DNA of 64,000 nucleotides from Diorhabda sublineata. Taxonomy: Eukaryota; Arthropoda; Insecta; Coleoptera; Chrysomelidae. Both the position numbers and the translations under genes were made by a program. This document shows positions 25,001-34,525 of the stretch, one piece after another. The stretch is from assembly GCF_026230105.1 (NCBI RefSeq), contig NC_079482.1, positions 20,026,001 to 20,090,000 on the forward strand. Direction: 5' to 3'. Numbering within the stretch: position 1 is the first letter of the stretch; every line of letters begins with the position of its first letter. Under the pieces are notes generated by a model, which saw only the letters and a program-made list of their open reading frames with translations, searched no databases and was not told the origin of the DNA.

Positions 25001-28000
25001 TTTTTCATCAAAGTCGTACTCTAATACATCTAATGACAGCTGTGAAGTTTCGGAAAAAAATTGCTTCATCGCCTACTAATTCTTATCAATATTGACGCTA
25101 AAATTATTCGCAATTTCTTCAAACAAGTGACCTCAATTTTTTGCTCGCCAGTATATTATCTTTTTGTCATTATCGAAATCCCTAATAGTTGGCGATTACA
25201 AGGAAAGGGGTGTAACTGATGACTAGTTTCACCGTTGCTGCATCTCATCAGAGTGGAGTAAGAATTTTCCGTTTTGAGTATTTAATACGAACTGAAAATA
25301 ATAGCAAGTGCTCCCGTTTAGTTGGCAACCCTAGCTAGAACCCTATTTCTCTTTGGGTTCTAGTGCTTATATTAGTGAAGTTTATATTATATTTATTGAA
25401 AAAGAATTCACTGATTTTAAATAAATGATACTTGAAAATTAAGAGTTACATATGTTTGTAATCAACTCATCTATATAATTCTTATAACAAAGAATAAAAA
25501 ATTTATAGAGGGTTGAATTACTGTAATTTATTTCACTGATCTTCAGTTTATGATTGATGCTCCATTTAGGATTTTGGAATTTCTTTCTCCAGGTTATCAG
25601 TAACAGTATTTATTCTGATTAAGCCTTCAATCTTCATATTTTCTTAAATCTTAAAATTTTAAACTGTAATTTCCAAATATGAATGACTTTGAATTTTATA
25701 GGTTAGAATAGGCGTTTTTTTGTAGTTATTCTCAGTTGTTAACATAATACATAGAATAACCTTCATAGGCAAAGTGAGATGCTAACGAGCATCTATCAGG
25801 AATATAATTTGCTGTCACTTTTGTGAGAGGTTATCCATTTGGTGAGTGACCTCTTAGACTGGCCCATATATTTTTCTCACAATTTAAACAAGGAATTTAA
25901 TAAACTATGTTAGTCAATTTATTAGTTGGTATATTTGATTTTATTTCATTTTAGTAAGAATAGATTGGATTTTAAGGATTTGACTGTATGTTATCTCAAT
26001 ATTATAATGTTTAAAGATGACAGGGATTTAAATAGAAACTGATTTTATATATGTTGAAGGTGTATGAATAATACTGTTACAATTATCATTGCTCTCTCGA
26101 GTGTCAAAGTAACTGTCAGTTGTATTATATTGAATTCGTTTCAAAAGATATGGAGGATATTTTCATGAAATATTGGATTATAAGGAGGACTGTTTGATTA
26201 AATTAATCTTAGTGTTACGTGGGTGATATAAATGATAACTGATATATCGTCTTGGGCTTCCTATACCATATATATGGTGACTGCAAATTATACTGACAGG
26301 TGCTCGTTGGCCGAACACGTTTTCTATGATGGTTATTCTACTAATTATGAATCTGTAAAAGTTTTTCTGAGATAACATATATTGCTCAAACTGATCATAG
26401 TATCAATAAAAAAACTGATTTAAATAATTCGCAAAACAAATTCTATAAAAACTAAACAAAATTTATAACTAAATAACCTATCAAAATTCAACATCAGTGT
26501 AATAAAAAAAAAAAAACAATTATATAGCAATTAAAATCAATAAACGTGATATTTAAGTCTTATTGTCAATTTGAAAGTGTTGTTAGGAGTGCTAATTTCA
26601 AAATTTTATAAAAATAAAGAATATATACGAAGATTTTTTTAAAAAATATATTCTTTGTAACACCTATGTATTCATCATCGGAGAATTGAGTTAAGATAAC
26701 ACAATTATCGTTTAATTAAAATTGTTATGTGTGTTCCAGTTCCTCGAGAAATACAACTGGTAAAGAGAGAGCATTTCAACAAATGGTATAGATTAAGTGC
26801 TTATTATTCAGCACTCTCAGTTTCTACAATTCCCGTTCAATTAATACTTGGATTAATTTATATGGGCTCCGTCTATCTCTTGACAGATCAACCCTTAGAG
26901 GTACACAGGATGGTGATGTTTTTCATCATTTGCATTTTAACCAGTGTAGTTTCTGAGAGTCTTGGACTTCTTGTGGCAGCTCAACTAAAAGTTGTAGTAA
27001 GTATTATTAAATATGAATTGTTACATAATCTCTCGGAAAGGCTAACTCCAATAAGTAATAAATGTAATATATTATACATAAATTGATAAATGCAGAAACT
27101 ACATTTTCAAGCTTATAATTATATTAGTCTGGGTTTTCAGAACTTTCGTTATGAAAGGAAAAAATAACGGAATAGTCGCACTTTACTCGAAAAACTTCGA
27201 AAGTAGTACTTATAAATACTCGGTGCTTAAGTTTCAAAAAGTCCTGATTGGATTTAGATCTGATAGTGGTGAAGCTCTACTTTTGCTGGAATATTTGTGT
27301 GTCTTTTGTTCAATTTACTATTGCATATATTCAGATTCAAGAATTTTATTCACACAGCCCAACTCATCTCAAAATTTTGTCTCTACTTATTATCTCCAAA
27401 ATGATTTATTTTGTAAACATTAGCAGTAATATATTTTTTGATGGCTGAACTTTGCTATGTTCGGGTTAAGCCCCAACATATTTATCGGATTCAGCATAAA
27501 AATGCGTTAAATCCTTCCTCACTCCTTTTTGACATATTTCCTTTTTCTTTTGGTTTGTTGTTAGTTTTCAGTTGAAATTCTTCTTGGTGGAATGCAGTTA
27601 ATGGGATTAATTCATTTTATGCAAAATTATGGTAGTTTATCTTTATCGATTTTAAAAATTACTTAATATCTGCGATTATATGGAAATAATCTCTCACGTC
27701 TCACACACTACTATGTATATACTACGTATACTAGTACTTATATATATATTCCCTCTTCCTAAACATGATTATGACTATTGTTCAGATAATTAATAATATG
27801 ATTATCATTTTCAGAATGCCGTATTTATGGGTCCAGTAGTTTCGGTTCCTTTCATGCTATTGGCCGTCTACGGATTTGGTTCTGGTTATGATACTGTACC
27901 AACGATAATAAAAGTCTTCATGCAATGTAGTTACCTTCGATATTCCCTAGAAGGGCTAATACACGCTATGTTAAAAGATAGAGAGAAATTATCTTGCCCT

Positions 28001-28228
28001 GATACTTCAGAATATTGTATATATACTGATTTGAATTTCTTCGTTAAAGATATGGGTATGGAAAATACTATATTTTGGGTTGACGTGTTGGCACTCACTT
28101 TTATTTTAATTCTATTTAGAGGTAGCAGTTATTATTTGCTACGACAAAGGTTAACACCAAGTAAAACGTTTATAGCTTTAAAATATGTAGGTAGTATAGT
28201 AAAATCTCATATTGGTATCACACGGTGA
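13025..28228 (+). CDS. ABCG subfamily half-transporter (ABCG1/4-like), 3' part of gene
   Basis: Seven exons join in frame: 13025-13214, 15490-15635, 19961-20199, 20419-20681, 23291-23459, 26740-26996 and 27815-28228 (stop TGA). They give 558 residues. All borders are GT-AG and the phases match (1 base carried in; then 0, 2, 1, 0, 1, 0). Exon 1 encodes the Q-loop region (YIMQDD). Exon 2 holds the ABC signature LSGGERKR and Walker B VLFLDEPTT. Exon 3 holds GLDD and the H-loop CSIHTPS. Exon 4 ends the nucleotide-binding domain (NPADFIME) and enters a linker. Exons 5-7 carry about six membrane spans. The order NBD then TMD and the H-loop wording fit the ABCG1/4 sterol/lipid transporter group better than White/Scarlet. 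The Walker A exon was not found in bases 1-13024, so the gene is 5'-partial here. Introns 2 and 5 are loaded with mobile elements. Family is certain; the exact orthologue is not. Confidence 0.92.
13215..15489 (+). other. ABCG intron, empty
   Basis: Intron between the first two exons identified here, GT-AG bounded. AT-rich with no recognisable element. Confidence 0.75.
15755..16290 (+). mobile_element. Penelope-like element fragment with GIY-YIG end
   Basis: An open frame at 15845-16141 reads NKLSNIVYDIFCLKCVKKYI, SKRSLTNWITFH.SDKLYP and DRCSLSSHFF, then a final AKVLTTE. This matches the C-terminal GIY-YIG endonuclease of Penelope-like elements (usual VVYxIxCxxCxxxYIGQT..L..Ri..H). The diagnostic Gly-Gln-Thr is changed to Arg-Pro-Ser. 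Upstream, 15760-15790 carries an inverted copy of the same coding stretch (complement reads CTCACCAATCGGATAACCTC). It lies in ABCG intron 2. Confidence 0.7.
16291..17362 (+). other. ABCG intron 2, part, empty
   Basis: AT-rich spacer between the Penelope fragment and the mariner. Nothing recognisable. Confidence 0.65.
17363..17985 (+). mobile_element. Mariner, internally deleted copy 2
   Basis: The left end AAACCGTTTTCTTTT follows TA and is split from CAACCTCTGATAGC by a short insert. The transposase remnant reads MSAIIDAPAKCELRR, the block REWCRKFKDGRNDVHDEGG, FPEVSRSVL, and then the C-terminal EGIEKLVHRYEKCLNLFSDY. The catalytic core is missing, with the same junction as copy 1 at 12304-12849. 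The right end is not recognisable. It lies in ABCG intron 2. Confidence 0.75.
17986..19254 (+). other. ABCG intron 2, part, empty
   Basis: AT-rich. No element recognised. Confidence 0.6.
19255..19790. repeat. Inverted Penelope-related repeat units
   Basis: The block with CCTGGCTAATACCACGAAGA occurs at 19279 on plus and again in reverse near 19600-19660, with a reversed unit (19430-19590) matching 6360-6560. A direct repeat, CACCTAATAATTTAATTCA, lies at 19346-19364 and 19748-19766 around the inverted part. Arrangement and content match the repeat at 6187-6570. It lies in ABCG intron 2. Confidence 0.5.
19794..19834 (+). ncRNA. Hammerhead ribozyme motif, sense to ABCG intron 2
   Basis: Plus strand: stem I CTGCT; core CTGATGA; stem II GACGT, loop AATA, ACGTA; GAAA; stem III palindrome ACTAGT; cleavage-site C; stem I return AGTAG (one G-U pair). 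Core bases are intact. The first stem II pair is G opposite A, which would weaken it. It sits 127 bases upstream of the acceptor of the third ABCG exon identified here. Confidence 0.65.
20682..23290 (+). other. ABCG intron 4, empty
   Basis: A 2.6 kb AT-rich intron with GT-AG borders. No element or coding text recognised. Confidence 0.65.
23641..25153 (-). mobile_element. Full-length Tc1-like transposon
   Basis: A 1513-base element with inverted repeats CTGGCGAGCAAAAAATTGAG near both ends and TA on both flanks (23639-23640 and 25154-25155). Length, terminal repeats and coding content are those of a complete Tc1-family copy. It lies in ABCG intron 5 and carries a broken transposase gene on the minus strand. 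Confidence 0.93.
23907..24915 (-). pseudogene. Tc1-like transposase, broken by stop and frameshifts
   Basis: The reading starts at MPLDPIVVARIVALLQDD. Paired HTH domains with the basic block KPGSGRKRVTT follow, then an in-frame stop at about 24619. Another frame continues with TVRRR, RHRTARLTFARYHVRWND and WVLFSDELRF (first catalytic Asp). A shift follows, then GGGSIMVWAGI and MRDNARPHT (second Asp), a further break, and NPIEHVWDELGRL (Glu). All three DDE residues of the DD34E triad survive but in different frames, so this copy cannot make transposase. Confidence 0.9.
25180..25345 (-). repeat. Third hammerhead-bearing repeat unit (degenerate)
   Basis: The stretch from CCTAATAGTTGGCGATTACA onwards aligns with 6390-6470. 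It begins just after the Tc1 element ends and runs into a small hairpin, CTAGAACCC/GGGTTCTAG, at about 25337-25360. Confidence 0.5.
25212..25258 (-). ncRNA. Degenerate hammerhead ribozyme
   Basis: The minus strand has CTGATGA, a poorly paired stem II region, GAAA, the stem III palindrome ACTAGT and cleavage-site C. The stem I return is altered (ATCAGTTA), and stem II has at least one mismatch. It is clearly related to the copies at 6422 and 19794 but is unlikely to be active. Confidence 0.5.
25815..26400 (+). mobile_element. Penelope-like element fragment, second copy
   Basis: It begins with GTGAGAGGTTATCC and an AT-rich stretch ending TTAGTCAATTTATTAGTTGG, which aligns with the left part of the copy at 15755. 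The end encodes TDRCSLAEHVFYDGYSTNYE (26300-26360), the C-terminal part of the Penelope GIY-YIG domain. The middle is deleted. It lies in ABCG intron 5. Confidence 0.6.
26997..27814 (+). other. ABCG intron 6, empty
   Basis: GT-AG bounded, AT-rich, nothing recognised. Confidence 0.7.
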
Positions 28229-28320
28229 TAAAGACTTGTAATAAATTGAGTCTTATTTTTTTCTGTGTATATGCAATATTTTAATAATATGGAATAGGGT
28301 CTTAAATGATGGTAGATAAT

Positions 28321-28326
28321 AATAAA
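28321..28326 (+). promoter_or_regulatory. AATAAA, likely ABCG poly(A) signal
   Basis: A canonical AATAAA lies 93 bases after the ABCG stop codon. Another AATAAA at 28240-28245 is only about 12 bases past the stop and is less likely to be the one used. Position-based inference. Confidence 0.4.
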
Positions 28327-28666
28327 TAGATGTCTCGACATTATTTTTTAATTACTTTAAAGTATGAATTGAGTTATTTTTCATTTGCTCATTCCCATCA
28401 CAAATAAAATAGACTGGGGATATTAGAGTGTGAAAGTTGGCAATAAAATGTCTTAGAAATGGGGAGAACAAATATAACAGTGATTTATGACCATTTCAAA
28501 AGAATGCGAACAAGATATTTTCTTAAAACTGTATTTGTATTTAAATTTTCTAGTCCAATATTATTGTTAGTCTCTCATTTCAACATTTTATTCAAATTCC
28601 CTCTTCACTTTATTTCTCATTGTAATGATATAGTAGAATTAAGACCCACTTCTCATCTTTCTCTTT

Positions 28667-29226
28667 AGGCCGTTTGACATGATGAAAGACAACGTGCAAT
28701 GCAATGCAAGACTCAATATTTTTTTATCAAAAGCTTGAGCAGAAGGATTTCGGGTAATTGTTACATGCAAGATCTCGCACTCGCAACATTATTGGTGTGA
28801 TCATTTTTATTGCATGTACGTTACAAGTCTAGGGAGAAATGAGCTTCTGATCTGCTGATACTACGTCTCTCGCCAAGGATTTCTTAGTTATCTCCTATTT
28901 TATTTTCCTTAGGAGTTTTTCAAATGTTTTTTCACCTAATCTCCATATGTTTTCTAACCCAATGTCATAGCTAAACTCATGTTTCCTCTTGTTCTATATA
29001 GCCATGTCCTGGCTCACCATCGCCTGGGTGCTCTTTTCTGTCCATCACACTCCAGAAGCAAGGTAGCAGACGATATAATTATTGCTAGTGATTCTCCTTT
29101 CTCTTGTTTATTTCACTTAGTTTTTTGTATTTTCATTTTTAAACCGCTCACATATATTAAATAAAATGCATTATTAATCTATGCAAATATTGACTTTGCA
29201 ATAAATTACATCATGTCAAGCGGCCT
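28667..29226. mobile_element. MITE copy A (GGCCGTTTGACATGAT ends)
   Basis: The left terminus is AGGCCGTTTGACATGATG, and the right terminus (complement) is AGGCCGCTTGACATGATG. Subterminal GTGCAATGCAATGCAAGAC and an internal GCAAGATCTCGCAC block are shared with the element at 35251-35777. It has no coding capacity. The target duplication is unclear (TTA-like). Confidence 0.75.
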
Positions 29227-30939
29227 TAACTGTTTTAAATTTTGTTGTTTCTTATTAGATCCAACAATGGAATGCTCCTTATATCTAACCTTTCTCAATT
29301 TTCTGATTAATTATTTTGAAAATATCTGATTGAAATCAAATTTGTGCTTCTTCTGTCGAAGAGCCAAAAGAATAATGAGCAGATCACTTAATTAGCTATC
29401 TAGACTTTTAAAGAGTCATACATAAATAAAATTCAATGTGCAATGGATGCTAATGATTAAACAATTAGAAAATAATATGAGAAAGTTATCCTCCGTTTAG
29501 GGAAAAATTTTAAATTATTTCCCACCATATCTAGATGTGATTATTGGTTCCTAGTTTACAATTCAAATAACATCTTGTGATCGAATCATTTGTTTCAAAG
29601 TACATGCTATTGCACTTAAACAATACAAATTGGAGTATTCAATTATTCATATATCACATTATAGGCAAAAATTCAAATTCTATCTGTATGTTGTAGCTGT
29701 ATGTGCATTTCTGCTTGTATTTGCTACAAATGGACATATGCAGGTGAATATTGTGTGGCTTTTGACCTCTAAATATGTTCTAGACAACATTTAAATCATT
29801 TATAAACAATTTCTTGCAGTTATTACTTGAATGTCAGTGTACATCATCAAATTCTTCCCAGTACTTGCTAGTTCGTATGCTGCTTTGCAACATAATCCAT
29901 TTGTTTGAGCCACCTATAGAGCTTTCGTTACTTAATCACAAAAAGATGACAATTTTATTTTTTTATGAAGGTGGTTTTTTGAATATCTACCAAATTAGTT
30001 TTTGACCAGATTCCTCATTTTCAACCTTTACTTCGTAATGAACACCTTTCTTTGTAAAATGATATATATTTTCAATTCTTGTCTTTTGCAAAATTATTAG
30101 CTAAAAATTCATTACATTAACATTTGTTGCACAATTGTTCACACCATTTATTTCACAGCCTTCAAGATATCATTTATTTTTCTAGAAATATTGATGTTAG
30201 TTACTTTTATATGAAGTGGACGTGAGTAGAAATCATTTGGTCTTCCAAAGTAATTAGTTTATTAACTAGTAGCATTTATTGTTAAAAAATTATCAACTAT
30301 ACAAATGTGATACCTAATTCGGATCAGTAATGAAAAATGTACACATTATAATTTAAGAGATATTATATTGAAGTTAAGCAAACTGTTGTTTCAGCTTTGT
30401 ACCTATAATGAATGTATTGTTAATTATTTATAGAGTACTATTTCAATTGATAATTTATTTTTTAAAACTATGAGTGTTGTGGGAGAACCAGAAGGAAAAA
30501 ATTGCCAAAGTTAAAATATCTAAGTATGTTTATATTATGAAATTAAAACGTTTAAAACCAGTTTAGTGTTTTATTTCTTTAGTTCATGAAAGTGAATTTA
30601 AATCGACAAACAACAGGTGAGTATTTTTTGAAACTATCAAAATGGAGAAACTGACGAGTTCTCAACCCAAAAATGAATGCCAATATTTGTTGTGCAGCTT
30701 TAGTAGTAAAAAAATAAAAGTAGTAATTGTAAATATCCACCTTTATTTTTTTAGTAGTGTTAGGGTTTTGAATTTTATGTTGGAAGGACCATCAAAGTAT
30801 GAAATACATCATATGGTCTTGAATGTTGTAACTATTCTAAGTCAAATTAGGAAATACTTGTCTTTTAAATGTTTGATTATATTTATAAACGTTTTAATTA
30901 GAATTAACAAAAACGATGTGTCAAAATTTTCACGGAATA
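29227..30939. other. Intergenic, no gene seen
   Basis: AT-rich sequence between the MITE and the Copia remnant. Could contain Copia 3' non-coding sequence or an LTR near 30480-30900, but none was identified. Confidence 0.5.
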
Positions 30940-31990
30940 GGTCATGGATATCCAACTTTAAAACAAGGAGCTGTTTAATTGGTCCGCAACTTGTTCAGTA
31001 TTTAGAATAACCAATTTTTTATTTTCTGTTTTTGTCTTTGACAAAATGGTATTTTATGTCTAAGTGATTGATTCTCTTTAATTGTTTATATGAGGTACTA
31101 GAACGATTTGCCGATTGATTGTCTTCAACGACTATAACACTAAAATTCTAAAAAATTCCACTTCTATGTATGTAGGGACAGTACTTTGTTTTTTAATAAG
31201 ACAGGAAACTATGTTTCCAAATATATAAAAACAATAACCACTTGTGGATCTTTTTCTAGTAGTGTCATCACCTCAATCTTTCAAAATATCATTATTCAAT
31301 TTGCGATAGACCAACTTCAGTTCTAACGTACGTTTAATGTACCTAAACAATCTTTTTATAACGACAAGTATCCTATCTCTGCTAAGTGTTAATGTCTTGA
31401 TGAAATGCTGATGCTAGAACCCAAGTCAGGACTTTTTCCTAACATAGCATACATAATACATCTAATGATCTGTCTACATTTATTTTCAGTTCCAATATCT
31501 ATGATTCATTATTTCTCAAGGATTCATAATTGAAATTATTCTCCATTGGATCGCTTACAATTAGCCATTCCAATTTTGGCTGAAACATTTTCTAAATACA
31601 ATTTTTGATCTAATACAATGTTACTTTGGTTACGATCTGAGTAGTTATAAATCATCTGGTGGTCTCAAAATTTATAAACGTTTCATTCCCTCAATACCTA
31701 ACTACCTAAGTTGCTATAGTTTTATGTCTACTATATAATCAAAGTGTAATTATTCTCAACAGCTTTGTTTTAATTAGTAAATTGTCCGAGGTTAGCTATT
31801 TATCATTAGTTTTCATTTTTTGCAAATTCTTGATATTATTAAATTTATAGAATATCCTAATTTAGGCTATTCCATTTCCCTCTTCTTTGTCAAAGAATCG
31901 GTATTGCGCCCCAAGCCTATCATTAAAATAATTTATCTTTGAGGATTTTTGTTCAATTGTGTTCTCCTTTGTTGAAGGAGTAAAACCGGG
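30940..31990 (-). pseudogene. Copia-type retrotransposon pol remnant (RT end and RNase H)
   Basis: The minus strand, read across many shifts, gives FNDRLGAQYRF, YLENV-like text (LYLENVSAKIGMANCK), RQIIRCIMYAML (usual YR.LIG.L.YAM), RLFRYIKRTLELKLVYR, STSGYCFYIFGNIVSCLIKK, QSTVPTYIEVEFF, EDNQSANR and HLDIKYHFVKD, then EQVADQL. This is the standard Copia order from RT thumb through RNase H. No LTRs were identified. It lies between ABCG and vermilion. Confidence 0.75.
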
Positions 31991-33639
31991 ATTTTGAACC
32001 CAATTTCTCGATGAGTTAGCATCCCATACTATTGGAGGTTATAGCCAAAATCTAAGACCATCACAACGCTCACAATTGAAAAAAAAAAATAAATTTCATA
32101 CTGGAATGAATTTTCAAAAGGAGAGTCAAGAAAATGTTCTAGAAATGTAGGAATAAGAAAAAAGCTCAACTGAAGGAAATTCAAAAGAAAAATCGAACCT
32201 ATGCTTTCCTTTAGAGGGGAGGAGTTATATATAAAGAAATAGGTGACGGTTCGTAATAAAAATGATGTCTCCCTTGAAACAAGGAAGATAATAAAAACCT
32301 GTAATTTTTAATATTCAATCTTTGCTTTAGGCACTAACGTTGCTTAATAAAAGTATACTGGTTATCTTAGTAATCTCAAACACATTACTAAAATTTATAC
32401 TATAAACATTTTGAAAAGAAATAAATATTTGCCAGGATTTCTACACAAAGCCGTGTTTACAGACGGGACTATAACGATTAGATAGTCCGTTATGCATTTT
32501 ATATAAGTTAAACGTAAAACACATAAACGAAGGTAAAACAAATTCTAAACCTTCTTCACAGATTCACCCACTTGATGGGAGGAGAAACCAAAATAAGGGA
32601 CCTGAAAGAAAATTTGAGAGTGGCCCTCATCAACCTGGAACAACCCAAAACACGTTATACCACACACGACTTTTAATTATAACCTATAATAGAAGAAATC
32701 AAAATTTTCTGTAATCAATACCATCAAGACGACATCAGCTATCCTCATTTTAGAAATTTTATCAAATTCTTCAATTTCAACTAAAACTAGCTAAACATAA
32801 CTTACTTTCCAATCTCAAAGAGAAAACAAAGAAACTCTTAAGAGCTTAAGAAGAATCATAAAATTTTTCCCGTAAACCTAGACCAGAAAGACATCGAAAT
32901 CTACAATATGGCTTCAAAGAAATAAAAAAAACATTATAAAAAACTTTAATCATCACATAAACCAAAATTCGAGAATTTTATAAAAGTTTAGAGAAAATGT
33001 TACTATTCTTGGGGTTGCGGGTTATATATTTTGCCCCCGCGCCATCTAGCCGTCAGATACGACAACTGGGCGTCGGCCATATTGTTGATGCGTTTTTCGT
33101 AAACAAACCGAGGTGACCATAGCACCATATCTTTGTCTTTCAATTCTTTTAAAGAATTACTGAAAGTTGGTGAAAAGCGCTGTATTCAGAGGTCAGATAA
33201 ATACCTTGTCTGACTAAAAAATAGCTCGTGGGGAGCATGAAATTTCCATCAACAATCCGACCGCTCATATATATCAACTACTGTATAATATTACATCAAA
33301 TTCCTCTTTCAGGCTTTTCAAAAGTCAAAAAGGCAAACCATTAACGATGCCACAGATAAAAATTACCAGGATACAAAACCCAAAGGCATTAAAATGTAAT
33401 CACGCCCATAATAACTTCTGGATCCTCATCTATACAGGTATTACAATCCCTCATATCTGTTCTAAGCTGACGAATGAATGACGAAGACAAGGGAGCAAAG
33501 GAAATTTCAACCAACAGAAGACGAAGAGTACACCTAACTTTTGCTAGTTCCTTACAAAACTTCTCCAAGGGATAGAAAAGTGACAGTTTGTTGAACTACC
33601 TATATGAGGGGAAACTACACACGGATGTTGACTATATCC
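31991..33639. other. Intergenic; GC-richer islet at 33001-33140
   Basis: Mostly AT-rich, with some text at 31991-32060 that may continue the Copia remnant. The islet at 33001-33140 has several CG dinucleotides. No gene or promoter motif was recognised. Confidence 0.45.
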
Positions 33640-33835
33640 GCAAATACTGTTTACACCATCACTACACCAACATTCACAATTACACTGTATGACGCGCGTT
33701 TCGAGAACTAAGTTATCGTCTTCAGAAACTGAAGGTAAATTTTTCAGATAGTGTAATTGTGAGTAATGATGTAGTGGTGGTGTAAACAGTGTATTAATAA
33801 TGAATATCACCAAAAGTTCCGGAAATTCCAAAATA
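33640..33835. mobile_element. Penelope-type snap-back element, second copy
   Basis: A near-palindrome. One arm begins ATACTGTTTACACCATCACT and includes GACGCGCGTTTCGAGAAC and CTTCAGAAACTGAAGG. The other arm returns with GTGTAATTGTGAG and GATGTAGTGGTGGTGTAAAC. The outer flank complement TTGGAATTTCCGGAAC matches the flank at 11340. It carries the same hammerhead-like GAAACGCGCGTC string on the minus strand. Confidence 0.6.
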
Positions 33836-33957
33836 GTAAATCAGCAAAATCACAAAACTATCAAGAATACATGGGTGGAACATATGAGTCATTTATAATA
33901 TTTATGTAGAATCCCTCAAGTGCCTACTAAAAAGTGGTAAATTATCTTCTTTATCAA

Positions 33958-34012
33958 TTTACAGGGTGTCTAGTATGTAAAGTTCCTCATGACTTACCCT
34001 GTATATAATGAA
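33958..34012. mobile_element. Solo piggyBac-like terminus
   Basis: The complement reads ACAGGGTAAGTCATGAGGAA and CTTTACATACTAG. This matches the left terminus of the piggyBac-like element at 48435 (CAGGGTGAGTCATGAAGAAC). The other side also ends in a CAGGGTGTC block, so this may be two abutting ends. Confidence 0.5.
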
Positions 34013-34525
34013 AGGTTAATAAATATATAGTTTTTCTCAATATCAAATGCGTTATTCCGAAATAAATCCATTGATGGAATTCATGTGGATTTGATTTAAT
34101 TACTCCATAGACGCTTTTAATTTACACTCTATTGATTCCCTGACAATGATGAAACAATTTGCATTATCTTCACAACATACTTATCATTATTTCATATATT
34201 TTTGAAATAGTTTTGTAACATTGATCTCATTAATTTCTTTATCTGCTGGCAATATCATAATTTGGGGAGTGATGTTTATAGGAAGTTCTGCTTCAGAATA
34301 TTCATTAATTCTCTTTATATTTGAAATATAGTTGTTTATAATCTGGTTAAAGCCCTATTGAAATACTAATACCATTGAGCAGGACTACTGAATTTCCTAG
34401 AAATTTGATATTCTGCGAGATATATTAGAAATACTATACTATAACAGTTAGTTGTCGATATACCTAGGTGAATAGTGTTCAAGTTAAATTTGAGACACCA
34501 GTTCGTGGTTAATTGCGAAATAAAA
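34013..34525 (+). promoter_or_regulatory. Presumed vermilion promoter region
   Basis: This is the sequence directly upstream of the predicted ATG. An initiator-like CCAGTTC lies at about 34498, roughly 28 bases before the ATG. No clear TATA box at the expected distance. Function is inferred from position only. Confidence 0.3.

Noticed and set aside
13025..28228. Identification of the ABCG gene as white or scarlet, given its neighbour vermilion
   Set aside because: The signature, H-loop (CSIHTPS) and NPADF context match ABCG1/4-like proteins rather than the pigment transporters.
30642..31010. 122-codon plus-strand open frame
   Set aside because: It is partly antisense to the Copia RNase H remnant and lacks conserved motifs.
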